From Argopecten irradians (lineage: Eukaryota > Mollusca > Bivalvia > Pectinida > Pectinidae), in NCBI RefSeq assembly GCF_041381155.1, contig NC_091142.1, positions 38,489,604-38,553,603 of the forward strand: 64,000 nucleotides of DNA, written 5' to 3'. Position numbers and translations under genes: made by a program. Position 1 is the stretch's first letter. Every line of letters begins with the position of its first letter. Below, one piece after another: positions 50,748 to 63,991 of this stretch. The notes under the pieces are model-generated. The model saw only the letters and a program-made list of their open reading frames with translations. It was not told the origin of the DNA and searched no databases.

Positions 50748-52121
50748 TGTACAGTTAATGATAATTTCCAATACGTAGAAAAATATTTTTACAATTGAAG
50801 TTTGATATTGCTTTTTTTTCAAAATTCTGAAGAAATATTTCTCAAAATTCATTTGTAGTTTCCTCATTTTGCCTAGTTATTCAAGAGGCTTTTCAGGACT
50901 AATTCGAAACAAGGGCTTTGGCATTATATCTTAGAAAGAAGTGGTGGGGATTTTCTCAAACTTAATATCTCTCTTTCTTAAACTTCTTTTGAAATTACTT
51001 TCATATACAAGTAAATGTATCAGGCAATATATTTTGAATTAACAACCTTTTAATAATCTTTTTTAACAATCAATTAACGGTTATTTCTTAATGCAATCCT
51101 TCAAAACGGCACCTAGACATTGTCAAAATTCAATATTGTATTTATCAATTTACATATGATTCCAACAATTAAATAGAATGCAAAGGTTATTACATGGACT
51201 TAAAGATTGTGATGCCTGTAAAATGGCTTTAGTATATGTCGCTGGCTAGGTGGTTTCTTTCAATTTTCCCTTGTGTATGGGTTTGGGTATATATCTATAC
51301 AAGGCCACATCAAAATAGCCATTTTGCAGGAAACGGTACTGCTGCAGAATAGGAAACAGCACAGGATCTCACTTTTTAGTGATGATGACTTCGAATTGAC
51401 ATACGTGATGCAAGAAAGTATCTTGTTTGCAACGTTTGAATGGAAATAACCGTAACAATTTGTAATAATACTTGGATTTATTTCGTCTTTTTGTTAAACT
51501 TATACAATTTGATTTAACACAAATTTTTGCGTCCCCGCACTCCAGTACTTATAAAATGCTGTGAAACCTGAATGAGAATAGAAATCAATTGTTTCCACAC
51601 GAAAGTCTTACTTTTATTGTCTCTTGGACATACATGTAAGGTTTATAAAGTTATATAAAAAAAAACTAGATATTTCTAGTTCCGTTGTGAAAAATAAGAA
51701 GATGCAAACCACTCTGTCTGTATTGTACAATAATTATTTCTTATACTTGTGCACATATCATCTTGCTAAAGTCAAGAAAACAAAGATTTCTTTCAATTTT
51801 CCTCATATACATTTTTATGGCTTCAAAAAATAGTTCTTTTGCAGGAAACAGAGCAGGATCCCAATTTAGATAATGACTTCGACTTCATATAGGTAATTTT
51901 AAAAGATGGTTAGTTATCTATTATATAGTTACCTGTTTGATGTGTTTGAAGGGAAATAACCGTGACAATGTAATAACACTTGATTTCATTTCATCTTTTG
52001 TTTTAAAAATGTACAATTTGATTTTAAAAAAATGGAAGTTCTGTTCAGGCTTTATTAATTTTACGGCATCCCTCAGCAGTACAATTAAACTTCTACTTTC
52101 AACGAGAATAAAATATTAATC

Positions 52122-52202
52122 TGGCAGCGGTGGGATTCGAACCCACGCCTCAATGAGACTGGTGCCTAAAACCAGCGCCTTAGACCGCTCGGCCACGCTA
52201 CC
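52122..52202 (-). tRNA. tRNA-Leu(UAG), array copy 13
   Basis: Same 81 nt; 1455 bp from copy 12. Its left spacer is the first with the 21-bp deletion between TCTGT repeats (near 51716) and carries the mixed pair GAATTAAC + CACCTAG. Confidence 0.97.
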
Positions 52203-53578
52203 TGTACAGTTAATGATAATTTCCAATACGTAGAAAAATATTTTTACAATTCAAGTTTGATATTGCTTTTTTTTCAAAATTCTGAAGAAATATTTCTCAA
52301 AATTCATTTGTAGTTTCCTCTTTTTGCCTAGTTATTCAAGAGGCTTTTCAGGACTAATTCGAAACAAGGGCTTTGGCATTATATCTTAGAAAGAAGTGGT
52401 GGGGATTTCTCAAACTTAATATCTCTCTTTCTTAAACTTCTTTTGAAATTACTTTCATATACAAGTAAATGTATTAGGCAATATTTTGAATTAACAACCT
52501 TTTAATAATCTTTTTTAACAATCAATTAACGGTTATTTCTTAATGCAATCCTTCAAAACGGCACCTAGACATTGTCAAAATTCAATATTGTATTTATCTA
52601 TTTACATATGATTCCAACAATTAAATAGAATGCAAAGGTTATTACATGGACTTAAAGATTGTGATGCCTGTAAAATGGCTTTAGTATATGTCGCTGGCTA
52701 GGTGGTTTCTTTCAATTTTCCCTTGTGTATGGTTTTGGGTATATATCTATACAAGGCCACATCAAAATTGCCATTTTGCAGGAAAAGGTACTGCTGCAGA
52801 ATAGGAAACAGCACAGGATCTCACTTTTTAGTGATGATGATTTCGAATTGACATACGTGATGCAAGAAAGTATCTTGTTTGCAACGTTTGAATGGAAATA
52901 ACCGTAACAATTTGTAATAATACTTGGATTTATTTCGTCTTTTTGTTAAACTTATACAATTTGATTTAACACAAATTTTTGCGTCCCCGCACTCCAGTAC
53001 TTATAAAATGCTGTGAAACCTGAATGAGAATAGAAATCAATTGTTTCCACACGAAAGTCTTACTTTTATTGTCTCTTGGACATACATGTAAGGTTTATAA
53101 AGATATAAAAAAAACCTAGATGTTTCTAGTTCCGTTGTGAAAAATAAGAAGATGCAAACCACTCCGAACTCTGTCTGTATTGTACAATAATTATTTCTTA
53201 TACTTGTGCACATATCATCTTGCTAAAGTCAAGAAAACAAAGATTTCTTTCAATTTTCCTCATATCCATTTTTATGGCTTCAAAAAATAGTTCTTTTGCA
53301 GGAAACAGAGCAGGATCCCAATTTAGATAATGACTTCGACTTCATATAGGTAATTTTAAAAGATGGTTAGTTATCTATTATATAGTTACCTGTTTGATGT
53401 GTTTGAAGGGAAATAACCGTGACAATGTAATAACACTTGATTTCATTTCATCTTTTGTTTTAAAAATGTACAATTTGATTTAAAAAAAATGGAAGTTCTG
53501 TTCAGGCTTTATTAATTTTACGGCATCCCTCACCAGTACAATTAAACTTCTACTTTCAACGAGAATAAAATATTAATC

Positions 53579-53659
53579 TGGCAGCGGTGGGATTCGAACC
53601 CACGCCTCAATGAGACTGGTGCCTAAAACCAGCGCCTTAGACCGCTCGGCCACGCTACC
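53579..53659 (-). tRNA. tRNA-Leu(UAG), array copy 14
   Basis: Same 81 nt; 1457 bp from copy 13. Left spacer has the 21-bp deletion, a few added bases just before it (CACTCCGAACTCTG), and GAATTAAC + CACCTAG. Confidence 0.97.
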
Positions 53660-55052
53660 TGTACAGTTAATGATAATTTCCAATACGTAGAAAAATATTT
53701 TTACAATTGAAGTTTGATATTGCTTTTTTTTCAAAATTCTGAAGAAATATTTCTCAAAATTCATTTGTAGTTTCCTCTTTTTGCCTAGTTATTCAAGAGG
53801 CTTTTCAGGACTAATTCGAAACAAGGGCTTTGGCATTATATCTTAGAAAGAAGTGGTGGGGATTTTCTCAAACTTAATATCTCTCTTTCTTAAACTTCTT
53901 TTGAAATTACTTTCATATACAAGTAAATGTATTAGGCAATATTTTGAATTAACAACCTTTTAATAATCTTTTTAACAATCAATTAACGGTTATTTCTTAA
54001 TGCAATCCTTCAAAACGGCACCCAGACATTGTCAAAATTCAATATTGTATTTATCAATTTACATATGATTCCAACAATTAAATAGAATGCAAAGGTTATT
54101 ACATGGACTTAAAGATTGTGATGCCTGTAAAATGGCTTTAGTATATGTCGCTGGCTAGGTGGTTTCTTTCAATTTTCCCTTGTGTATAGTTTTGGGTATA
54201 TATCTATACAAGGCCACATCAAAATAGCCATTTTGCAGGAAACGGATACTGCTGCAGAATAGGAAACAGCACAGGATCTCACTTTTTAGTGATGATGACT
54301 TCGAATTGACATACGTGATGCAAGAAAGTATCTTGTTTGCAACGTTTGAATGGAAATAACCGTAACAATTTGTAATAATACTTGGATTTATTTCGTCTTT
54401 TTGTTAAACTTATACAATTTGATTTAACACAAATTTTTGCGTCCCCGCACTCCAGTACTTATAAAATGCTGTGAAACCTGAATGAGAATAGAAATCAATT
54501 GTTTCCACACGAAAGTCTTACTTTTATTGTCTCTTGGACATACATGTAAGGTTTATAAAGATATAAAAAAACTAGATATTTCTAGTTCCGTTGTGAAAAA
54601 TAAGAAGATGCAAACCACTCTGTCGAAATCAATTGATGTGTTTTCTGTATTGTACAATAATTATTTCTTATACTTGTGCACATATCATCTTGCTAAAGTC
54701 AAGAAAACAAAGATTTCTTTCAATTTTCCTCATATCCATTTTTATGGCTTCAAAAAATAGTTCTTTTGCAGGAAACAGAGCAGGATCCCAATTTAGATAA
54801 TGACTTCGACTTCATATAGGTAATTTTAAAAGATGGTTAGTTATCTATTATATAGTTACCTGTTTGATGTGTTTGAAGGGAAATAACCGTGACAATGTAA
54901 TAACACTTGATTTCATTTCATCTTTTGTTTTAAAAATGTACAATTTGATTTTAAAAAAAATGGAAGAAGTTCTGTTCAGGCTTTATTAATTTTACGGCAT
55001 CCCTCACCAGTACAATTAAACTTCTACTTTCAACGAGAATAAAATATTAATC

Positions 55053-55133
55053 TGGCAGCGGTGGGATTCGAACCCACGCCTCAATGAGACTGGTGCCTAA
55101 AACCAGCGCCTTAGACCGCTCGGCCACGCTACC
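55053..55133 (-). tRNA. tRNA-Leu(UAG), array copy 15
   Basis: Same 81 nt; 1474 bp from copy 14. Left spacer is full length at the 21-bp site. It is the last copy fully identical to copy 1. Confidence 0.97.
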
Positions 55134-56504
55134 TGTACAGTTAATGATAATTTCCAATACGTAGAAAAATATTTTTACAATTGAAGTTTGATATTGCTTT
55201 TTTTTTCAAAATTCTGAAGAAATATTTCTCAAAATTCATTTGTAGTTTCCTCTTTTTGCCTAGTTATTCAAGAGGCTTTTCAGGACTAATTCGAAACAAG
55301 GGCTTTGGCATTATATCTTAGAAAGAAGTGGTGGGGATTTTCTCAAACTTAATATCTCTCTTTCTTAAACTTCTTTTGAAATTACTTTCATATACAAGTA
55401 AATGTATTAGGCAATATTTTGAATTAACAACCTTTTAATAATCTTTTTTAACAATCAATTAACGGTTATTTCTTAATGCAATCCTTCAAAACGGCACCCA
55501 GACATTGTCAAAATTCAATATTGTATTTATCAATTTACATATGATTCCAACAATTAAATAGAATGCAAAGGTTATTACATGGACTTAAAGATTGTGATGC
55601 CTGTAAAATGGCTTTAGTATATGTCGCTGGCTAGGTGGTTTCTTTCAATTTTCCCTTGTGTATGGTTTTGGGTATATATCTATACAAGGCCACATCAAAA
55701 TAGCCATTTTGCAGGAAACGGTACTGCTGCAGAATAGGAAACAGCACAGGATCTCACTTTTTAGTGATGATGACTTCGAATTGACATACGTGATGCAAGA
55801 AAGTATCTTGTTTGCAACGTTTGAATGGAAATAACCGTAACAATTTGTAATAATACTTGGATTTATTTCGTCTTTTTGTTAAACTTATACAATTTGATTT
55901 AACACAAATTTTTGCGTCCCCGCACTCCAGTACTTATAAAATGCTGTGAAACCTGAATGAGAATAGAAATCAATTGTTTCCACACGAAAGTCTTACTTTT
56001 ATTGTCTCTTGGACATACATGTAAGGTTTATAAAGATATAAAAAAAACTAGATATTTCTAGTTCCGTTGTGAAAAATAAGAAGATGCAAACCACTCTGTC
56101 TGTATTGTACAATAATTATTTCTTATACTTGTGCACATATCATCTTGCTAAAGTCAAGAAAACAAAGATTTCTTTCAATTTTCCTCATAATCCATTTTTA
56201 TGGCTTCAAAAAATAGTTCTTTTGCAGGAAACAGAGCAGGATCCCAATTTAGATAATGACTTCGACTTCATATAGGTAATTTTAAAAGATGGTTAGTTAT
56301 CTATTATATAGTTACCTGTTTGATGTGTTTGAAGGGAAATAACCGTGACAATGTAATAACACTTGATTTCATTTCATCTTTTGTTTTAAAAATGTACAAT
56401 TTGATTTTAAAAAAATGGAAGTTCTGTTCAGGCTTTATTAATTTTACGGCATCCCTCACCAGTACAATTAAACTTCTACTTTCAACGAGAATAAAATATT
56501 AATC

Positions 56505-56585
56505 TGGCAGCGGTGGAATTCGAACCCACGCCTCAATGAGACTGGTGCCTAAAACCAGCGCCTTAGACCGCTCGGGCACGCTACC
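56505..56585 (-). tRNA. tRNA-Leu(UAG), array copy 16, two substitutions
   Basis: Length stays 81 nt. G10 becomes C, which breaks the first D-stem pair and changes the A box to TGCCCGAGCGG. C69 becomes T, leaving a G-T pair at the base of the T loop and altering the B box to GGTTCGAATTC. The anticodon is unchanged. If real, the gene is probably weakened. It borders the noisy zone to its right, so sequencing error is possible. Its left spacer has the 21-bp deletion. Confidence 0.85.
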
Positions 56586-57400
56586 TGTACAGTTAATGAT
56601 AATTTCCAATACGTAGAAAAATATTTTTACAATTGAAGTTTGATATTGCTTTTTTTTCAAAATTCTGAAGAAATATTTCTCAAAATTCATTTGTAGTTTC
56701 CTCTTTTTGCCTAGTTATTCAAGAGGCTTTTCAGGACTAATTCGAAACAAGGGCTTTGGCATTATATCTTAGAAAGAAGTATAGGGTGGGGATTTTCTCA
56801 AACTTAATATCTCTCTTTCTTAAACTTCTTTTGAAATTACTTTCATATACAAGTTAAATGTATTAGGCAATATTTTGAATTAACAACCTTTTTAATAATC
56901 TTTTTTAACAATCAATTAACGGTTATTTCTTAATGCATTCCTTCAAAACGGCACCCAGACATTGTCAAAATTCAATATCGTATTTTATCAATTTACATAT
57001 GTTTCCAACAATTAAATAGAATGCAAAGGTTATTACATGGACTTATAAAGATTGTGATGCCTGTAAAATGGCTTTAGTAATATGTCGCTGGCTAGGTGGT
57101 TTCTTTCAATTTTCCCTTGTGTATGGGTTTGGGTATATATCTATACAAGGCCACATCAAAATAGCCATTTTGCAGGAAACGGTACTGCTGCAGAATAGGA
57201 AACAGCACAGGATCTCACTTTTTAGTGATGATGACTTCGAATTGACATACTATAAGCAAGAAAAGTATCTTGTTTGCAACGTTTGAATGGAATACAACCG
57301 TAACAATTTGTAATAAAAATCACTCACTTGGAATAAGTACGTCTATATGTTAAAACTTATACAATTTGATTTAACAAATTTTTTGCGTCCTCCCCGCACT

Positions 57401-57438
57401 GGATCCGACCCTCGGAGAGACCCAGTGCAGAGGTCCTT
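57401..57438. other. 38-bp foreign insertion in one unit
   Basis: GGATCCGACCCTCGGAGAGA and 18 further bases sit between CCGCACT and CCAGTACTT, where all other units join directly. The insert is GC-rich, unlike the unit. With its flank it forms CACTGG / CCCAGTG pairing. Origin unknown. Confidence 0.7.
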
Positions 57439-58059
57439 CCAGTACTTATCAAATGCTGTGAAAACCTGAAAGAGAATAAGAGAAACAATTGTTTCCACAC
57501 ACGAAAGTCTAAACTTTCATTGTCTCTTGGACATACATGAACCGTTTAAAAAGATTTATAAAAAAAACACTAGATATTTACTAGTATACCGTTCGTAGGA
57601 AAAAAAGAAGATGAGCACACCACCTCTGTCAAATCAAATGATTTGTTTTTTTCTGTATTGTACAATAATTATTTCTTATACTTGTGCACATATCATCTTG
57701 CTAAAGTCAAGAAAACAAAGATTTCTTTCAATTTTCCTCATATCCATTTTTATGGCTTCAAAAAATAGTTTCTTTTGCAGGAAACAGAGCAGGATCCCAA
57801 TTTAGATAATGACTTCGACTTCAATATAGGTAATTTTAAAAGATGGTTAGTTATCTATTATATAGTTACCTGTTTGATGTGTTTGAAGGGAAATAACCGT
57901 GACAATGTAATAACACTTGATTTCATTTCATCTTTTGTTTTAAAAATGTACAATTTGATTTTTAAAAAAATGGAAGTTCTGTTCAGGCTTTATTAATTTT
58001 ACGGCATCCCTCACCAGTACAATTAAACTTCTACTTTCAACGAGAATAAAATATTAATC

Positions 58060-58144
58060 TGGCAGCGGTGGGATTCGAATCCACACGCCTCAATGAGACT
58101 GGTGCCTAAAACCAGCGCCTTAGACCGCTCGGTGCACGGCTACC
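58060..58144 (-). tRNA. tRNA-Leu(UAG), array copy 17, with indels
   Basis: 85 nt, with extra bases near the T arm (CCACACGCC) and in the acceptor/D region (GGTGCACGGCTACC). Anticodon arm intact. The surrounding unit is dense in single-base insertions, so these lesions are more likely sequencing error than decay. Confidence 0.75.
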
Positions 58145-59561
58145 TGTACAGTTTAATGATAATTTCCAATACGTAGAAAAATATTTTTACAATTGAAGTA
58201 TTGAATATTGCACTTTTTTTTCAAAATTCTGAAGAAATATTTCTCAAAAATTCATTTGTAGTTTCCTCTTTTTGCCTAGTTATTACAAGAGGCTTTCTCA
58301 GGACTAATTCGAAACAAGGGCTTTGGCATTATATTCTTAGGAAAGAAGTGGTGGGGATTTTTCTCAAACTTAATATCTCACTTACTTAAATCTTCTTCTG
58401 AAATTACTTTCATTAATACAAGTAAATTATATTTAGGCAATATTTTGAATTAACAACCTTTTTAATAAATCTTTTTTAAACAATCAAATTAAACGGTTAT
58501 ATCTTAATGCAATCCTTCAAAACGGCACCCAGCACATTGTCAAAATTCAATATTGTATTTATCAATTTACATATGATTCCAACAATTAAATAGAATGCAA
58601 AGGTTATTACATGGACTTAAAGATTTGTGATGCCTGTAAAATGGCTTTAGTATATGTCGCTGGCTAGGTGGTTTCTTTCAATTTTCCCTTGTGTATGGGT
58701 TTGGGTATATATCTATACAAGGCCACATCAAAATAGCCATTTTTGCAGGAAACGGTACTGCTGCAGAATAGGAAACAGCACAGGATCTCACTTTTTAGTG
58801 ATGATGACTTTCGAATTGACATACGTGATGCAAGAAAGTATCTTGTTTTGCAACGTTTGAATGGAAATAACCGTAACAATTTGTAATAATACTTGGATTT
58901 ATTTCGTCTTTTTGTTAAACTTATACAATTTGATTTAACACAAATTTTTGCGTCCCCGCACTCCAGTACTTATAAAATGCTGTGAAACCTGAATGAGAAT
59001 AGAAATCAATTGTTTCCACACGAAGATCTTACTTTTATTGTTCTCTTGGACATACATGTAAGGTTTATAAAGATATAAAAAAAACCTAGATGTTTCTAGT
59101 TCCAGTTGTGAAAACTAAGAATAATGCAAACCACTCTGTCTGTATTGTACAAATAATTATTTCTTATACTTGTGCACATATCATCTTGCTAAAGTCAAGA
59201 AAACAAAGATTTCTTTCAATTTTCCTCATATCCATTTTTATGGCTTCAAAAAATAGTTTCTTTTGCAGGAAACAGAGCAGGATCCCAATTTAGATAATGA
59301 CTTCGACTTCATATAGGTAATTTTAAAAGATGGATTAGTTATCTATTATATAGTTACCTGTTTGAATGTGTCTTGAAGGGAAATAACCGTTGACAATGTA
59401 ATAACACTTGATTTCCATTTCATCTTTTGTTTTAAAAAATGTACAATTTGATTTTAAAAAAAAATGGAAGTTCTGTTCAGCCGGCTTTATTAATTTAAAC
59501 GGTCCATCCCGACAACCAGTACAATTAAACTTCTACTTTCAACGAGAATAAAATATTAATC

Positions 59562-59644
59562 TGGCAGCGGTGGGATACGAACCCACGCCTCAATAGATAC
59601 TGGTGCCTAAAACCAGCGCCTTAGACCGCTCCGGGCACGCTACC
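59562..59644 (-). tRNA. tRNA-Leu(UAG), array copy 18, with indels
   Basis: 83 nt, with a T-loop change (GGATACGAACC), changes in the variable arm (CAATAGATACTGG) and GCTCCGGGCACGC in the D region. Same noisy context as copy 17. Its left spacer has the 21-bp deletion. Confidence 0.75.
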
Positions 59645-61046
59645 TGTACAGTTAATGATAATTTCCAATACGTAGAAAAATATTTATTACAATGAAGTTT
59701 GATATTTGCTTTTTTTCAAAATTCTGAAGAAAATATTTCTCAAAATTCATTTGTAGTTTTCCTCTTTTTGCCTAGTTATTCAAGAGGCTTTTCAGGACTA
59801 ATTCGAAACAAGGGCTTTGGCATTATATCTTAGAAAGAAGTGGTGGGATTTCTCAAACGTTAATATCTCTCTTTTCATAAACTTCTTTTGGAAATTACTT
59901 TCATATACAAGTAAATGTATATAGGCAAATATTTTGAATTAACAACCTTTTAATAATCTTTTTAACAATCAATTAACGGTTATTTCTTAATGCAATCCTT
60001 CAAAACGGCACCCAGACATTGTCAAAATTCAATATTGTACTTTATCAATTTACATATGATTCCAACAATTTAAATAGAATGCAAAGGTTATTACATGGAC
60101 TTAAAGATTGTGATGCCTGTAAAATGGCTTTAGTATATGTCGCTGCTAGGTGGTTTCTTTCAATTTTCCCTTGTGTATGGTTTTGGGTATATATCTATAC
60201 AAGGCCACATCAAAATAGCCATTTTGCAGGAAACGGTACTGCTGCAGAATAGGAAACAGCACAGGATCTCACTTTTTAGTGATGATGACTTCGAATTGAC
60301 ATACGTGATGCAAGAAAGTATCTTGTTTGCAACGTTTGAATGGAAATAACCGTAACAATTTGTAATAATACTTGGATTTATTTCGTCTTTTTGTTAAACT
60401 TATACAATTTGATTTAACACAAATTTTTGCGTCCCCGCACTCCAGTACTTATAAAATGCTGTGAAACCTGAATGAGAATAGAAATCAATTGTTTCCACAC
60501 GAAAGTCTTACTTTTATTGTCTCTTGGACATACATGTAAGGTTTATAAAGATATAAAAAAAAACTAGATATTTCTAGTTTCCGTTGTGAAAAATAAGAAG
60601 ATGCAAACCACTCTGTCGAAATCAATTGATGACGTGTTTTCTGTATTGTAACAATAATTATTTCTTATACTTGTGCACATATCATCTTGCTAAAGTCAAG
60701 AAAACAAAGATTTCTTTCAATTTTCCTCATATCCATTTTTATGGCTTCAAAAAATAGTTCTTTTGCAGGAAACAGAGCAGGATCCCAATTTAGATAATGA
60801 CTTCGACTTCATATAGGTAATTTTAAAAGATGGTTAGTTATCTATTATATAGTTACCTGTTTGATGTGTTTGAAGGGAAATAACCGTGACAATGTAATAA
60901 CACTTGATTTCATTTCATCTTTTGTTTTAAAAATGTACAATTTGATTTTAAAAAAAATGGAAGTTCTGTTCAGGCTTTATTAATTTTACGGCATCCCTCA
61001 CCAGTACAATTAAACTTCTACTTTCAACGAGAATAAAATATTAATC

Positions 61047-61128
61047 TGGCAGCGGTGGGATTCGAACCCACGCCTCAATGAGACTGGTGCCTAAAACCAG
61101 CGCCTTAGACCGCTCGGGCCACGCTACC
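61047..61128 (-). tRNA. tRNA-Leu(UAG), array copy 19, one extra base
   Basis: 82 nt; the only difference from copy 1 is a third G in CTCGGGCCACG, in the D-stem/A-box region. A homopolymer miscall is likely. Left spacer is full length at the 21-bp site. Confidence 0.85.
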
Positions 61129-62513
61129 TGTACAGTTAATGATAATTTCCAATACGTAGAAAAAATATTTTTACAATTGAAGTTTGATATTGCTTTTTTT
61201 TTCAAAATTCTGAAGAAATATTTCTCAAAATTCATTTGTTAGTTTCCTCTTTTTGCCTAGTTATTCAAGAGGCTTTTCAGGACTAATTCGAAACAAGGGC
61301 TTTGGCATTATATCTTAGAAAGAAGTGGTGGGGATTTTCTCAAACTTAATATCTCTCTTTCTTAAACTTCTTTTGAAATTACTTTCATATACAAGTAAAT
61401 GTATTAGGCAATATTTTGAATTAACAACCTTTTAATAATCTTTTTTAACAATCAATTAACGGTTATTTCTTAATGCAATCCTTCAAAACGGCACCTAGAC
61501 ATTGTCAAAATTCAATATTGTATTTATCAATTTACATATGATTCCAACAATTAAATAGAATGCAAAGGTTATTACATGGACTTAAAGATTGTGATGCCTG
61601 TAAAATGGCTTTAGTATATGTCGCTGGCTAGGTGGTTTCTTTCAATTTTCCCTTGTGTATGGTTTTGGGTATATATCTATACAAGGCCACATCAAAATAG
61701 CCATTTTGCAGGAAAACGGGTACTGCTGCAGAATAGGGAAACAGCACAGGATCTCACTTTTTAGTGATGATGACTTCGAATTGACATACGTGATGCAAGA
61801 AAGTATCTTTGTTGCAACGTTTGAATGGAAATAACCGTAACAATTGTAATAATACTTGGATTTATTTCGTCTTTTTGTTAAAACTTATACAATTTGATTT
61901 AACACAAAATTTTTGCGTCCCCGCACTCCAGTACTTATAAAATGCTGTGAAACCTGAATGAGAATAGAAATCAATTGTTTCCACACGAAAGTCTTACTTT
62001 TATTGTCTCTTGGACATACATGTAAGGTTTATAAAGATATAAAAAAAAACTAGATATTTCTAGTTCCGTTGTGAAAAAATAAGAAGATGCAAACCACTCC
62101 ACTCTGTCTGTATTGTACAATAATTATTTCTTATACTTGTGCACATATCATCTTGCTAAAGTCAAGAAAACAAAGATTTCTTTCAATTTTCCTCATATCC
62201 ATTTTTATGGCTTCAAAAAATAGTTCTTTTGCAGGAAACAGAGCAGGATCCCAATTTAGATAATGACTTCGACTTCATATAGGTAATTTTAAAAGATGGT
62301 TAGTTATCTATTATATAGTTACCTGTTTGATGTGTTTGAAGGGAAATAACCGTGACAATGTAATAACACTTGATTTCATTTCATCTTTTGTTTTAAAAAT
62401 GTACAATTTGATTTTTAAAAAAAATGGAAGTTCTGTTCAGGCTTTATTAATTTTACGGCATCCCTCACCAGTACAATTAAACTTCTACTTTCAACGAGAA
62501 TAAAATATTAATC

Positions 62514-62597
62514 TGGCAGCGGTGGGAATTCGAACCCACGCCTCAATGAGAGACTGGTGCCTAAAACCAGCGCCTTAGACCGCTCGGCCACGCTACC
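62514..62597 (-). tRNA. tRNA-Leu(UAG), array copy 20, small insertions
   Basis: 84 nt, with one extra A in GGGAATTCGAACCC (T arm) and an extra AG in GAGAGACTGG (variable/anticodon border). Left spacer has the 21-bp deletion. Confidence 0.82.
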
Positions 62598-63991
62598 TGT
62601 ACAGTTAATGATAATTTCCAATACGTAGAAAAATATTTTTACAATTGAAGTTTGATATTGCTTTTTTTTCAAAATTCTGAAGAAATATTTCTCAAAATTC
62701 ATTTGTAGTTTCCTCTTTTTGCCTAGTTATTCAAGAGGCTTTTCAGGACTAATTCGAAACAAGGGCTTTGGCATTATATCTTAGAAAGAAGTGGTGGGGA
62801 TTTTCTCAAACTTAATATCTCTCTTTCTTAAACTTCTTTTGAAATTACTTTCATATACAAGTAAATGTATTAGGCAATATTTTGAATTAACAACCTTTTA
62901 ATAATCTTTTTTAACAATCAATTAAACGGTTATTTCTTAATGCAATCCTTCAAAACGGCACCCAGACATTGTCAAAATTCAATATTGTATTTATCAATTT
63001 ACATATGATTCCAACAATTAAATAGAATGCAAAGGTTATTACATGGACTTAAAGATTGTGATGCCTGTAAAATGGCTTTAGTATATGTCGCTGGCTAGGT
63101 GGTTTCTTTCAATTTTCCCTTGTGTATGGATTTGGGTATATATCTATACAAGGCCACATCAAAATAGCCATTTTGCAGGAAACGGTACTGCTGCAGAATA
63201 GGAAACAGCACAGGATCTCACTTTTTAGTGATGATGACTTCGAATTGACATACGTGATGCAAGAAAGTAATCTTGTTTGCAACGTTTGAATGGAAATAAC
63301 CGTAACAATTTGTAATAATACTTGGATTTATTTCGTCTTTTTGTTAAACTTATACAATTTGATTTAACACAAATTTTTGCGTCCCCGCACTCCAGTACTT
63401 ATAAAATGCTGTGAAACCTGAATGAGAATAGAAAATCAATTGTTTCCACACGAAAGTCTTACTTTTATTGTCTCTTGGACATACATGTAAGGTTTATAAA
63501 GATATAAAAAAAACTAGATATTTCTAGTTCCGTTGTGAAAAATAAGAAGATGCAAACACTCTTATCGAAATCAATTGATGTGTTTTCTGTATTGTACAAT
63601 AATTATTTCTTATACTTGTGCACATATCATCTTGCTAAAGTCAAGAAAACAAAGATTTCTTTCAATTTTCCTCATATACCATTTTTATGGCTTCAAAAAA
63701 TAGTTCTTTTGCAGGAAACAGAGCAGGATCCCAATTTAGATAATGACTTCGACTTCATATAGGTAATTTTAAAAGATGGTTTAGTTATCTATTATATAGT
63801 TACCTGTTTGATGTGTTTGAAGGGAAATAACCGTGACAATGTAATAACACTTGATTTCATTTCATCTTTTGTTTTAAAAATGTACAATTTGATTTTAAAA
63901 AAATGGAAGTTCTGTTCAGGCTTTATTATTTTACGGCATCCCTCACCAGTACAATTAAACTTCTACTTTCAACGAGAATAAAATATTAATC

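Larger units (their letters stand above)
56770..59900. other. zone of dense small insertions in the tRNA array
   Basis: Compared with clean units, this stretch has many extra single bases (for example AAAAGTATC, AAACCTGAAAGAG, TAATAAAAATCACTC) and few deletions. It lengthens the local units to 1502-1555 bp. The pattern fits uncorrected long-read sequence. Confidence 0.75.

Noticed and set aside
50661-50867. Minus-strand open frames containing VAERSKALVLGTSL, also at 53573, 56499, 61041 and 62508
   Set aside because: The peptide is a translation of the tRNA-Leu gene itself plus its flank. This is a known artefact in gene predictions, not a protein.
58060-59644. Reading copies 17 and 18 as decayed tRNA pseudogenes
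   Set aside because: The whole surrounding sequence has the same insertion noise, so error explains the lesions better than decay.
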